From Glaciihabitans sp. (GTDB lineage: Bacteria > Actinomycetota > Actinomycetes > Actinomycetales > Microbacteriaceae), in contig JAODBD010000010.1 in the NCBI GenBank assembly GCA_025463785.1, positions 62,001 to 126,000 of the forward strand: DNA of 64,000 bases. The letters are read 5' to 3'. The notes under the pieces were generated by a model. That model searched no databases. It worked only from the letters and a program-made list of their open reading frames with translations, and was not told the DNA's origin. This document shows positions 8,258-17,032 of the stretch, piece by piece (the stretch's first letter is position 1; the number at the start of each line of letters is the position of its first letter). Position numbers and translations under genes: made by a program.

Positions 8258-9448
8258 ATGGTTGCCGCATCGCCAGAGCATCGGGTGGTTGTTTTCGTCC
8301 AGGAGAACAAGACCACTGACTTTTACTTCCCAACCCTTTCCGCGTGGGGAGCGGTCGTAGCCAACCACGGGAACCTGTTGGCAGCGCCGCCGAATTTCGA
8401 TCAACCTCACGACCGCAACGCATGGGTGCACTATTCGATGGGTGACTACCCGGCGCTCGCAGTTCAAGTCGACAATGACACGGTCATCCCGTTCTACAGC
8501 TGGTTGGCCAAGCAGTTCGTCTTCTCCGACCACCACTTCGGTTCCGGATCCAACTCCACACCCGGGCACATGCTGATCATCGGTGGACAAATGCCTACGA
8601 TGAAAAACCCGCCGTTCGTCGGACCTGCCCCGGTGTGGGATCTGCCATCGATCTTCACGGCCGCGGAGGCGGGCAAGGTGTCGTGGGGAGCGTTCCCAGA
8701 CGGCTCCGGATATCCGACCAAGTTCTACACGAGCCTCACGACCGCCCCCGGTAATCTGAACGTGCATCCGCCGAAAGACTTCATACCCATGGCCAAGGCC
8801 GGTCTCCTTCCGCAGGTGTGTCTTGTGTGGAGCCCGGCTGGCTTCGATGAGCATCCGCCCGCCACCAGCAACCCCGCCTACGTCACCAACGGACAAAACC
8901 TGGTCTGGGATCGGGTGCAGGCCGTGATCGATGGCGGCGGATGGGGGAACACCACATTCATCCTGACCTGGGATGACTGGGGAGGCTATGCCGATTCCGT
9001 TCCCACCCCTGGCATTGAGTTGGTCCCGGATGCTCTTCACCCGGAGGGATTTCAGGCCATCGGTGGCTCCCGCATCCCGTTGGTCATGTTCGGTGGCCAC
9101 GTCATCCAGCAGATTGATTCGGAATGGCACTCCCACGCCAGCGTTCCGAAGACGGTTATCGACCTTCTTGGGTTGCCTCCGATGGGAGTCCCGCGAGTGG
9201 ACGGCGCCCCCTCACTTGCCCACCTGGTCGACCTGAATTCAGCGGTCCGCCCGGAGCCGCCCGCCCCGGGGACAACGTTCGCTCAGCCGGTTCCGCCGTC
9301 TCCGGCCCCCACCCCGGTCAGTCCGAAACCCTGGCCGGGTGCGCTGGACCATCCCATGCCGGCCCTGGTAACGCTCGACGGTTCGACGATCCCAGCACCC
9401 ACCGACGGCCTGGTCAGGCCGAACCCGCCCAGGTCGCCCAAGCCGTAG
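8258..9448 (+). CDS. Phospholipase C / acid phosphatase-type phosphoesterase
   Basis: The ATG at 8258 has a strong GGGAGGAAGG eight bases upstream, so I prefer it to the GTG at 8237. About 396 residues. The N-terminus VVVFVQENKTTDFYF matches the metal-binding ENxTFD region of the phosphoesterase family (non-haemolytic phospholipase C, AcpA), though with Asp-Phe shifted. DHHFGSGSNSTPGHML carries the usual His/Ser region, and FILTWDDWGGYAD resembles the WDDxGG(F/W) metal-binding motif. The last ~75 residues are Pro-rich and probably disordered. No Sec or Tat signal is seen, unusual for this normally secreted family. It follows the phospholipase D gene and may work on the same lipids. Confidence 0.8.
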   Translation: MVAASPEHRVVVFVQENKTTDFYFPTLSAWGAVVANHGNLLAAPPNFDQPHDRNAWVHYSMGDYPALAVQVDNDTVIPFYSWLAKQFVFSDHHFGSGSNSTPGHMLIIGGQMPTMKNPPFVGPAPVWDLPSIFTAAEAGKVSWGAFPDGSGYPTKFYTSLTTAPGNLNVHPPKDFIPMAKAGLLPQVCLVWSPAGFDEHPPATSNPAYVTNGQNLVWDRVQAVIDGGGWGNTTFILTWDDWGGYADSVPTPGIELVPDALHPEGFQAIGGSRIPLVMFGGHVIQQIDSEWHSHASVPKTVIDLLGLPPMGVPRVDGAPSLAHLVDLNSAVRPEPPAPGTTFAQPVPPSPAPTPVSPKPWPGALDHPMPALVTLDGSTIPAPTDGLVRPNPPRSPKP

Positions 9449-9477
9449 TGAGGTGCCCTTGCGCCGCATCCACGTAT

Positions 9478-10551
9478 TCAGGAACGCGACTGAACAAGTT
9501 CTCTGGGCTGAACTTTGGGGCGTTCGGTTCCGGTCAGCCAGGCCGACGCTCGCGTGCGGGTCACGAGCTGTCCGACGACACACGATCCGCCCAACGCCGC
9601 GACGAAGATGGCCCAGTTGGGAACGGGTCCACCGAACTTCAGAAGTACCCACAAGACCAGTGGATGAATGAGCACGATCACAAAGCCCGCGGTAGCAAGC
9701 CGTGTCGCGACCTGGCCCACGCGAACGGGAAAGTGAGAGAACAGTGCCTCCGCTACAAGGACCAGCGCAAATGAGATCGCTACCGCCACGAAAGCACTCA
9801 CGACCGGGGTGCCATAGTTGCCGGCTTTGATGTCGAGTGGCGCTGAATACCCCATGGCGATCAACGTCACGGCACCCCCGAGCAGTAAGCAGCCAACAAG
9901 TAGGGGTCTCGTGATACTGGCTCGCAGCCGAGAAGCCAAAGTCCCGCACAACACGAAGAAAAGGCAGGGCAGCGCCGAACCGATCGATAGCGGCGTCTGC
10001 GCGAGCAGATTGCCCGCGTAGTAGGCCACGATCATTCCGCCCACCGCGATACCCCAGACGACCGGCCGAGGCAATCGCCACAACAGACGCAGCAGCACGA
10101 CCGTCGCAAAGAGTGCCGAAACGAACCAGAACGTCGTAAACGGCATCGCCGACATCGTCCCGTTGTAGACAGGTCCCAGCAGGCGTGTGGCCGAGAACGG
10201 CTCGAGGGTTGCATCGAGGACGATGAAGGGCACCGCGATCAACACGATCCAGGTCAGGTATGGCAGCCCGAGCGAGCGAAACTTCTTCGAGAACTCGACC
10301 TTCAGTGTTCGTCGGTGCGACCACAGATAACCAGAGAGGAAAAAGAACAATGGAACGTGCCACGAGTACAGCAGGGGCCGGATGAGCGGAGACATCAGCG
10401 TGTGACCCGCGACCACCGCCACGATGCCCAGCAATCGCACTGCGTCGATCGCGCCAGACCGAGCTGCCGGGCCGGACTGACTATTGGGGCTGGACTGAGA
10501 ATTCAGGCCAGACTGAGATAAAATTTCGCTCACTATTCCTGGGATATGCAT
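9478..10551 (-). CDS. Acyltransferase-3 family membrane O-acyltransferase
   Basis: About 357 residues from ATG 10551; an upstream TTG at 10578 is possible. After a Ser/Gln/Asn-rich leader with short repeats (SQSGLNSQSSPNSQSGP) comes AIDAVRLLGIVAVVAGHTL, the start of the acyltransferase-3 domain with its conserved membrane-embedded His, then SWHVPLFFFLSGYLW, the hallmark second motif. About ten hydrophobic segments follow. The family transfers acetyl or other acyl groups to surface polysaccharides, peptidoglycan or lipids. It is divergent from the polytopic membrane protein at 10844, with which it may cooperate in surface glycan modification; that link is inferred from position alone. Confidence 0.8.
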   Translation of the reverse strand: MHIPGIVSEILSQSGLNSQSSPNSQSGPAARSGAIDAVRLLGIVAVVAGHTLMSPLIRPLLYSWHVPLFFFLSGYLWSHRRTLKVEFSKKFRSLGLPYLTWIVLIAVPFIVLDATLEPFSATRLLGPVYNGTMSAMPFTTFWFVSALFATVVLLRLLWRLPRPVVWGIAVGGMIVAYYAGNLLAQTPLSIGSALPCLFFVLCGTLASRLRASITRPLLVGCLLLGGAVTLIAMGYSAPLDIKAGNYGTPVVSAFVAVAISFALVLVAEALFSHFPVRVGQVATRLATAGFVIVLIHPLVLWVLLKFGGPVPNWAIFVAALGGSCVVGQLVTRTRASAWLTGTERPKVQPRELVQSRS

Positions 10552-10690
10552 CACCTCGTTGCCGCAGACCTGCGTCAACCGGAGTCATTAAGACGATACG
10601 TTTCCAACCTCCGTGTAACCGGGCAATCTCCTGAGACAGCCTGCGAGTTGGACCGGACTGCCTGAGAAACTGGACTTCCGGCCCGCCGAT

Positions 10691-10734
10691 TCTGGAGAAA
10701 ACTCAGTGGAACTCTGGAGAAAACTCAGTAGAAC
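10691..10734. repeat. 22-bp tandem duplication in an intergenic region
   Basis: Two adjacent copies of TCTGGAGAAAACTCAGTGGA plus AC (10691-10712 and 10713-10734) differ at one base. They lie in the 292-bp gap between the divergent genes at 9478 and 10844. The spacing of two helical turns would put any protein bound to each copy on the same DNA face. The rest of the gap shows only an A/T-richer stretch at 10790-10805 and the GGAGGAG ribosome binding site of the next gene. Confidence 0.7.
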
Positions 10735-10843
10735 CTGAGTCGATTCACATGCGGCTGCCAATTTTTCAGCCTCCCATTCAGGCTGGTTGCATAGTTTTTT
10801 CTTCATCCAGATCGGCGGCGCCGACAGTGGTGGAGGAGCGACT

Positions 10844-12310
10844 GTGATCGATCGGCAGGAGAACGTCGAACCGCTGAATGGTGCGGGTTCGGTTATCACG
10901 GCATCCCTTGTGGACGCCGTCGGTTCACTGCCGCGCTACTCGCGCAAGTTTCGCGACCGCGTCATTACGCGCCCGTCCGCGGCGATCGCCGTCCTCTTCG
11001 TGGTGGTTGGCGCTGTCGCTTCCTGGGCGCGACTCCCGACGGTGGCGCAAAACACGCTCTGGGCCGAGGACATCCGTGACTTCCTTGGCGATGCGGTCAA
11101 GTACGGACCATTGCCCGACCTTGTGCGCCCGTATGCCGGCTATCTCCACACCGTCCCCCGCATCATCGCCGGGCTCACAGTGCAGTTTGTTCCCGTCTCC
11201 GGATGGGCCAATGCCATGGCGTTCGGCGCGTGCATCGTGACGGGGATCGTCGGCGGCCTGGTTTTCATTTCAAGCGGAACGACGATTCGTTGGATGCCGG
11301 CTCGCATCCTGGTGGCCAGCATCACGTTTCTTGTCCCGCTGGCCCCGCACGAAGTGCTTGGCAATACCGCGAATCTCCATTGGTATTTCCTCTGGTTGGC
11401 GCCATGGCTGCTCCTGTATCGCCCCAGTTCGCGGGCAGCGGCGTGGATCATGGCTATCGCAGCCCTCTTCGCTGCACTGACCGAGATCCAGATGGTGCTG
11501 TTCATTCCGCTCATGCTGTGGCAGCGAAGTGATCGCCGCCGCCTGCCGATCCGGGCGCTATATCTGGTTGGGGCATCGCTGCAGATCGTCACTACCCTGT
11601 TTGCGCCACGCAATTCGTCGACAGCGCACCTGGTTGATCCGCTCTCTCTCGGATATGGCTACCTGATCAACTGCGTGATGACGATCGCGAGCCCCGACCC
11701 AGCCGTGCTTGGGCCGATGCTCCTCGCCTTCGGCCCGACCGTGGGCATCCTGATGCTCGTGCCCTTTGCGGCGTTGGCACTGTATGTCGTTCTTCGTGGG
11801 TCGAAAATGCAGAGGATATTGGCGGCAACTCTCTTTGTCGGGTCGTTTGCGCTCTATGCGATTGCGGTCGAGATCAGCCCGGGAACCTTCTACGAATACG
11901 CGTCGATGTCGAAGCTGCAACTGGCCGTTCCGTGGATCGCGCGGTACGGGGTCGTGCCGTCCGCGTTCCTGCTCGCGCTGGTGCCGCTCGCGCTCGTGGT
12001 CTGGCGGCATCACCGTCTTGGGGCGCTCGCTCGCTCGCACTCACTGCCGCGGCCCGGCGCTGTGCCCATCGCCGCTCGACTTCGCTTGGATCGCGCTTGT
12101 CTCGCGGTGCTGTGTGCGGTTCTGCTCATCATGGCGGCGAGTTTCGTGCCAGCCTCCACTCGTCGGGCAGACGGTCCCGTGTGGCAGCCACAGGTCGCTC
12201 AGCAGGAAGCCTCCTGCCAGAACCAGTCCTCCTCCGCTCAGATCGTCCTCCATGGGGCGCCATTGTCCAGGTGGAATATCTACCTCACCTGCGCGCAGCT
12301 CGGGCGGTAG
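10844..12310 (+). CDS. Polytopic membrane protein, possible GT-C type glycosyltransferase
   Basis: Start GTG 10844, set by GGAGGAG seven bases upstream; ~488 residues. After ~45 polar residues a first helix (SAAIAVLFVVVGAVASWA) is followed by an external-type segment WAEDIRDFLGDAVKYGPLPD and then LVRPYAGYLHTVPRIIAGL. An acidic pair after the first helix, followed by a loop and many helices, is the layout of GT-C glycosyltransferases that use polyprenyl-phosphate sugars. About ten more helices follow, with a soluble C-terminal tail containing two Cys (QEASCQNQ, YLTCAQLGR). I cannot assign a named family. Divergent from the acyltransferase gene. Confidence 0.6.
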   Translation: MIDRQENVEPLNGAGSVITASLVDAVGSLPRYSRKFRDRVITRPSAAIAVLFVVVGAVASWARLPTVAQNTLWAEDIRDFLGDAVKYGPLPDLVRPYAGYLHTVPRIIAGLTVQFVPVSGWANAMAFGACIVTGIVGGLVFISSGTTIRWMPARILVASITFLVPLAPHEVLGNTANLHWYFLWLAPWLLLYRPSSRAAAWIMAIAALFAALTEIQMVLFIPLMLWQRSDRRRLPIRALYLVGASLQIVTTLFAPRNSSTAHLVDPLSLGYGYLINCVMTIASPDPAVLGPMLLAFGPTVGILMLVPFAALALYVVLRGSKMQRILAATLFVGSFALYAIAVEISPGTFYEYASMSKLQLAVPWIARYGVVPSAFLLALVPLALVVWRHHRLGALARSHSLPRPGAVPIAARLRLDRACLAVLCAVLLIMAASFVPASTRRADGPVWQPQVAQQEASCQNQSSSAQIVLHGAPLSRWNIYLTCAQLGR

Positions 12311-12377
12311 AACCGCCTTCGCGTCACGCGCCGAATGTATTTGGCGGTCGAGTTCCTGCTCGCTGACGCCGCGCACT

Positions 12378-13646
12378 TTACGGGTACCGAAGTCCGCCGT
12401 CAGGTCCGCGAACGCCCGCCGCCCAGGCATCGTGGCCGGACAGGCCAGCAGGATAGAGGGCGGCCTTCTTCTCATCGACGTCGATTCCCCATCCCGGTTC
12501 CTCATTCGGGCGGATCCAGCCGTTCACAATGGGGAGCGTGCCGGGGAAGACCTCGTGCGTTGCGTCGTTGAACACATGGCCCTCCTGGATGCCGAAGGCA
12601 GGAGACGTGACGTCCAGCGCGACATTGGCGGCCGCGGCAACGGGGGAGGTGTCGCCCGGGGCGTGCCACGCAGTCTGTACGCCGAAGAACTCGGCGAGAG
12701 CCGCGAGCTTGCGCGCGGGGGTGAATCCGCCGATCGCCGAGATGTGGCACCGGATGAAGTCGACGCCGCCCGTCGTTATCAGGCTCGCCGCAGCCGACAC
12801 CGAGGTGGCGAGCTCGCCAACCGCAATCGGAACGGGTGACTGCTCGCGCACACCGGGGAGCTGCGCCCAATGTTCTGGCGCGAGAACGTCCTCGAGGAAG
12901 AAGAGACGGTACTGCTCCAGCGATCGCGCAAGGGTTACAGCTTGCTTCGGAGTAAGTCGGGAGTGCACGTCATGGAGCAACTCGATGTTCGGGTCCAGTT
13001 GCCCTCGCGCGTACTCGAACAGCGCCGGGGTATTGCGCAGGTACTCCTCGACGCGCCAGCCGTCAGGATACGGGGCACCCGGATATCCTCCGCCGGTTCC
13101 CCTGCTGCCGTACGAGCCAATGCCGGGCTGGCCAGCCTGCAGCCTCACATGGCGCCACCCTTCGGCGATGAGCCGATGCGCGTCATCCACCGCGGCCTCT
13201 TTGGTAGCGCCGCCGGCGTGCAGGTAGGTCTCGGCCGCTGCCCGAACCTTGCCGCCAATGAGTTCGTGCACGGGCATGTCGGCGCGCTTTCCAGCGATGT
13301 CCCAGAGCGCCATGTCGAGGCCGGACAGCGCATTGTTCGACACCGGTCCTTCGCGCCAGTACGACGACAGTTTCGCCAGCCGGACCAGGTCTTCGATGTC
13401 TCCCGGGTAGCGTCCAATCACCAGGCGCTCGAGGTGTTCCTCAATGAACGCGACGACGGCGTGCCAGCGCTGCGTGAAGGTTGCGCAGCCAAGTCCGTAG
13501 AGACCGGGCTGGTTTGTATCGACACGAACAACCACGAGCGGGATGCCCTCGGGCGCGGTCACAATGGCGCGCACCGACGTGATGCGGGTCTGGTCGCGGG
13601 CATCCCAGGGCTGCTCGAACGTGGGAACGGTTGGTTTTGTGTTCAC
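12378..13646 (-). CDS. Enolase-superfamily sugar-acid dehydratase (RspA/ManD-like)
   Basis: 422 residues from GTG 13646, overlapping the stop of the epimerase gene by 4 nt. The barrel holds the superfamily metal ligands in order: LLHDVHSRLTP (D226, with H228 as likely acid/base), LFFLEDV (E252) and AVGELAT (E278), followed by WHAPGDTSPV (H328). This matches mannonate/gluconate dehydratases of the RspA group, which abstract the proton next to a carboxylate and lose water to give a 2-keto-3-deoxy acid. Length is normal for the group. Inferred substrate: a hexonate or related sugar acid. The neighbouring NAD-dependent dehydrogenase/epimerase and MFS transporter fit sugar-acid catabolism. Confidence 0.85.
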   Translation of the reverse strand: MNTKPTVPTFEQPWDARDQTRITSVRAIVTAPEGIPLVVVRVDTNQPGLYGLGCATFTQRWHAVVAFIEEHLERLVIGRYPGDIEDLVRLAKLSSYWREGPVSNNALSGLDMALWDIAGKRADMPVHELIGGKVRAAAETYLHAGGATKEAAVDDAHRLIAEGWRHVRLQAGQPGIGSYGSRGTGGGYPGAPYPDGWRVEEYLRNTPALFEYARGQLDPNIELLHDVHSRLTPKQAVTLARSLEQYRLFFLEDVLAPEHWAQLPGVREQSPVPIAVGELATSVSAAASLITTGGVDFIRCHISAIGGFTPARKLAALAEFFGVQTAWHAPGDTSPVAAAANVALDVTSPAFGIQEGHVFNDATHEVFPGTLPIVNGWIRPNEEPGWGIDVDEKKAALYPAGLSGHDAWAAGVRGPDGGLRYP

Positions 13647-14551
13647 GGCTGTGCGCCCTCTGTCTCTGTCGGAACTGTCTCTGTCGGAACATCGTGGATG
13701 GAATGGACGGGGATGAATCCGAGAATCGTTTCCGCTCGGGTCGTGTCAACAGCGGTACTCATGCCGACGAGCTCTGATCGCACGGGCACGCCGGGCGCGA
13801 ACTCGGCCAGCGCATCGGCCGTAGGGAGATCGAGCAGGGTGTCGTTAGCACTGAGACCGATCACTTCGCATCCGCTCACGGGTGCGGTCAGCGCGAGTAG
13901 CACGGCGCGAGTCGCATCCCGCAAGTCGAGATATGACCACGCCTCGCCGAGGTAATCCGCCGGGTTGCTCCTGACCAGGCGCATCCGGTTGAGCAGCCGA
14001 TCGCCCTGTCCGACGAACGGAAAGCGCAGGGCCACGACATCGATGCCCCACCGTCGGGCCGCCATCCGCGCGGTGGCCTCGTCAACGATCTTCGATAGCG
14101 AATAGGCATCCTCAGCATCCGCAGGAATCGTCTCGTCAAGCGGAAAGTATGCCGGCTGTGGACGGTGACGATTGAACGGATACCCGATCGCGTTGATACT
14201 GCTCGCGATGACGGCACGTTTTATCCCCAACTCGCCGGCCTGCGCGAGCACTGTGAAAGTCGAGACGACGTTGGTCGAGAACACCTTGTGAGGAGTATCG
14301 AGGTTCGGATGCGGGATGGCTGCGAGGTGTACCACAGCGTCGACACCATCGAACGCTCGCGCGATATCCTCGGGTGAAGTGGCGTCGCCCTCGAAGACTC
14401 GATCTGCGTCGGGGGGAAATGGACCCGCCAGCGATAGCGCCGTGACAGCGATCCCATTCGCGACGAGATACTCGGTTGTTGCCGACCCGATGGCGCCGGA
14501 AGCACCCGTCACGAGCACTCGAGCGGGCCGCGGATTCGGACCCTCGTTCAT
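13643..14551 (-). CDS. NAD-dependent epimerase/dehydratase (extended SDR)
   Basis: About 302 residues from ATG 14551; a GTG nine bases upstream is possible. The Rossmann NAD loop VLVTGASGAIGSATTEYL is at the N-terminus, VVHLAAIPHP near residue 75, ASSINAIGYPF follows, and the catalytic pair is in AYSLSK (YxxxK). These mark the extended short-chain dehydrogenase family of sugar epimerases, dehydratases and uronate dehydrogenases. Its stop overlaps the GTG of the sugar-acid dehydratase, so both are co-translated. Uronate dehydrogenase followed by an aldarate or aldonate dehydratase is a known pairing; that role here is inference. The C-terminus has a small duplicated motif VPTETVPTET. Confidence 0.8.
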   Translation of the reverse strand: MNEGPNPRPARVLVTGASGAIGSATTEYLVANGIAVTALSLAGPFPPDADRVFEGDATSPEDIARAFDGVDAVVHLAAIPHPNLDTPHKVFSTNVVSTFTVLAQAGELGIKRAVIASSINAIGYPFNRHRPQPAYFPLDETIPADAEDAYSLSKIVDEATARMAARRWGIDVVALRFPFVGQGDRLLNRMRLVRSNPADYLGEAWSYLDLRDATRAVLLALTAPVSGCEVIGLSANDTLLDLPTADALAEFAPGVPVRSELVGMSTAVDTTRAETILGFIPVHSIHDVPTETVPTETEGAQP

Positions 14552-14594
14552 ACGGTCCACCCTTCGCCCGACATTGGGTCCACTCGATCTCCAC

Positions 14595-14620
14595 TATTTG
14601 CTAAGAATTAGTCGCAAAAT
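14595..14620. promoter_or_regulatory. Palindromic candidate operator upstream of the epimerase operon
   Basis: ATTTGC and GCAAAAT flank a core CTAA-GAA-TTAG, giving a nested inverted repeat in an A/T-rich patch 45 bp upstream of the epimerase start. It lies in the 173-bp gap behind the LysR gene. It is a plausible regulator or promoter site; the bound protein is unknown. Confidence 0.35.
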
Positions 14621-14724
14621 ATCGAACATTTCGACAGTTCTTACGCTGCTCGATGCTAGACCAGCCCGCCGACCGAAGTGAAATCGATTGAGACTCTGTG
14701 AGCCGGATCGACTCGGTTGCGCAA

Positions 14725-15612
14725 TTAGGCTGTCGGCCACGTTCCGCGCACCAGGTCTGCGAACGCCCGCGCGGCAGCCGACGGAGGGCGGCCGGTTGGC
14801 AGCGCGATCGAGATTCGCCACGACAGCTCGGGCTCTACGGGGATCAGCGTGACCCGGTGGCCGCCGCTCATCGTCGAACGGGGGATGAATCCCAAACCGA
14901 GTCCCGCCCGAACGAGCTCGATCAGGGTGGCGAGATCTGCAACTTGAACGCTGACGGAGCGCGGGATGTTGGCCTTCGCGAAAGCCCGTTCGGTGATCAA
15001 CCTGATTCCCCAACCTTCCGGCGCTTCAACGAAGGTCTCGCCTGCGAGGTCGGTAAGCGCAACGATCTTCCGTCCCTCGAGACGATGGCCGGGCGGAACA
15101 GCGAGCAGGATCGGCTCTGAGGCGAGCGAGGTGAGGGTCACTCCCGCGTACCTGTCATCCGGTACCGAGACGAACGCCAGATCGAGGCTGCCTGACGCAA
15201 CCTGGCGAATGAGCTCCGTGGATCCTCCGCTGGTCGGCCTTGGTCGCAGCTCGACCCCAGGGCGGTCTTGACGGAATCTGGTGAGCAGCAAGGCGAGGTC
15301 GATGATCGATAGCGATTGCATGATGCCGATATCGAGGCTTCCGGTCAGTCCGCCGCTGACTGCGTCGACGGCATCGCGCGCACGTTGCGCGGCGGCGACG
15401 GTGGCGCGCGCCTCCGGTAACAGGGCAGTACCCGCATCGGTGAGCTCAACCCGGTGTGTTGTGCGGTCGAAAAGCGAGGCGCCGAGCTCCGTTTCGAGCG
15501 ACTTGATTGAGGCGGACAGTCCCGACTGGACAACGTGGATGCGACGGGCCGCCCTCGTGAAGCTGCCCTCTTCTGCCACGGCGATGAAGTGTTCGAGCCT
15601 TCGCAACTCCAC
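14725..15612 (-). CDS. LysR-family transcriptional regulator
   Basis: Start GTG 15612 (VELRRLEHFIAVAEEGSF), chosen because AGAGGA lies six bases upstream; ~295 residues, the standard LysR length. The N-terminal winged helix-turn-helix includes FTRAARRIHVVQSGLSASIK and LETELGASLFDRTTHRVELT. A type 2 periplasmic-binding-like effector domain follows (LDIGIMQSLSIIDLALLLTRF, LDLAFVSVPDDRY, VRAGLGLGFIPRS). It lies between the dehydratase/epimerase operon and a divergent MFS transporter. LysR proteins usually control a divergent neighbour, so the transporter is the most likely target, with the sugar-acid operon second. The effector is unknown. Confidence 0.9.
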   Translation of the reverse strand: MELRRLEHFIAVAEEGSFTRAARRIHVVQSGLSASIKSLETELGASLFDRTTHRVELTDAGTALLPEARATVAAAQRARDAVDAVSGGLTGSLDIGIMQSLSIIDLALLLTRFRQDRPGVELRPRPTSGGSTELIRQVASGSLDLAFVSVPDDRYAGVTLTSLASEPILLAVPPGHRLEGRKIVALTDLAGETFVEAPEGWGIRLITERAFAKANIPRSVSVQVADLATLIELVRAGLGLGFIPRSTMSGGHRVTLIPVEPELSWRISIALPTGRPPSAAARAFADLVRGTWPTA

Positions 15613-15648
15613 GGTCGTCCTCTTTCTCGCCAGTGATGTTTTGTAATC

Positions 15649-15676
15649 ATAGATCGTGATAACAGCTGTCATCTAT
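15649..15676. promoter_or_regulatory. Inverted repeat in the lysR-MFS divergent promoter
   Basis: ATAGAT (15649-15654) and ATCTAT (15671-15676) form a 6-bp inverted repeat, with further partial symmetry inside (CGTGAT ... TGTCAT). It sits in the 106-bp gap between lysR and the MFS gene, as expected of a LysR binding region. Confidence 0.5.
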
Positions 15677-15718
15677 TTTCGTTGGACAAGATGACCGGCG
15701 AGCGCGCAAGCTGACAGG

Positions 15719-16999
15719 ATGACGAATTCATCTGCCCAGACTGCGAGCGCGACAATGCCGAAAAGCCTGAGCCACATTCACCGGCCGAGCGGGCGCAGCG
15801 TTGGCGCACACAGCTGGGGCTTCTGGGTCGCGGCAGTTGGATTCCTGCTGAATATGGCGTTCTCCGCAGTTCCGACTCCGCTTTATGCGATCTACGCGGC
15901 GAGGGACGGACTGAACAGTCTCACGATCACGCTCGTCTATGCCGTCTACGCGGTTGGCGTCATCCTGAGCCTGTTCTTCGGCGGCCACGTTTCCGACTGG
16001 ATCGGCCGCAAGGCGGTCTTCGTGCCGGCACTTCTGCTGAATGTTGTGAGCGCCGCGATCTTCATTGCCTGGCCAAGTTTCGGTGGCCTGATATTCGCGC
16101 GCATCGTCTCGGGTGTTTCTGTCGGTCTCACGACCGCGACGGCGACCGCATACCTGTCAGAACTGCATCTGGGAGCGCGTCCAGGTGCTCCCGGGCGACG
16201 CGCGCAGATCATCGCCACGGCGGCGAATCTGGGTGGCATTGGAGTGGGACCGCTCGTGGCGGGGATTCTCGCGCAGTATGCCCCAGCGCCCTTGCAGTTG
16301 CCCTATCTCGTGTTCGCGATTGCCATCACGATTCTCGCGATTCTGGTCGCCGTGTCGCCGGAAACGGCGCTGATCCCGAGCCCGGTGCCTCGCTACCGCC
16401 CGCAGAGAATCGCTGTGCCTCGGGCCAGTCGAGGCACTTTCTTTGCGGCGACCGGAGCCGGGATCGCGGCCTTCGCGGTGTTCGGAGTGTTCAACTCGCT
16501 TGTTCCAGGCTTCCTCGTCGGTACCATGCATCAGTCTTCGCACGCGTTCGCGGGAGCCGTCGCGTTTGCGGCCTTTGCTGCCGGTGCGGCCGCACAGATC
16601 GTGCTGGCTCGCTGGGATACCCGGGCAATGCTTCGCAGGAGCATCCCGATTCTGGCGGTGGGTCTCGGTCTCTTCAGCGTGGCGATGTGGATGCCCAACG
16701 TCGTTGTTTTCGTAATCGGCGGCGTCGTTACCGGAGCGGGAGCGGGCTTGCTATTTCGGGCTGCGATGGTGACAGCGGGCGGAGCGGCTGCGCCCGAGGC
16801 ACGTGCAGAGGTACTCGCTGGGTTCTTTCTCGGGGCCTATGTCGGGCTGTCGGTCCCGGTCATCGGTCTTGGCATCGCAACTTTGTACTGGCCTGCGCGG
16901 GAAGTCATGCTCGTATTCGTGGCTCTCGTACTGGCTGCGGTCATCGTCGCGGTCGTGAGACTCACGCGTCGGCGGGCCACCGAGGCGTCAGCGATTTGA
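15719..16999 (+). CDS. Major facilitator superfamily transporter
   Basis: 426 residues from ATG 15719. About twelve hydrophobic segments; the loop between helices 2 and 3 carries GGHVSDWIGRKAVF, matching the MFS signature GxxxDRxGRR(K). A Pro/Ser-rich cytoplasmic N-terminus of about 35 residues precedes the first helix (SWGFWVAAVGFLLNMAFSAV). The sequence PTPLYAIYA after helix 1 is typical of actinobacterial drug/sugar MFS permeases. Direction of transport cannot be read from sequence. Its place beside LysR and the sugar-acid operon suggests uptake of that substrate, though many similar proteins are efflux pumps. Confidence 0.85.
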   Translation: MTNSSAQTASATMPKSLSHIHRPSGRSVGAHSWGFWVAAVGFLLNMAFSAVPTPLYAIYAARDGLNSLTITLVYAVYAVGVILSLFFGGHVSDWIGRKAVFVPALLLNVVSAAIFIAWPSFGGLIFARIVSGVSVGLTTATATAYLSELHLGARPGAPGRRAQIIATAANLGGIGVGPLVAGILAQYAPAPLQLPYLVFAIAITILAILVAVSPETALIPSPVPRYRPQRIAVPRASRGTFFAATGAGIAAFAVFGVFNSLVPGFLVGTMHQSSHAFAGAVAFAAFAAGAAAQIVLARWDTRAMLRRSIPILAVGLGLFSVAMWMPNVVVFVIGGVVTGAGAGLLFRAAMVTAGGAAAPEARAEVLAGFFLGAYVGLSVPVIGLGIATLYWPAREVMLVFVALVLAAVIVAVVRLTRRRATEASAI

Positions 17000-17032
17000 T
17001 CGCTCCGAGTATTTGATTTACTTGAGGCTGTG

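Noticed and set aside
1501-9448. Integrated phage or transposon
   Set aside because: No integrase, transposase, tRNA-flanking direct repeats or terminal inverted repeats can be seen.
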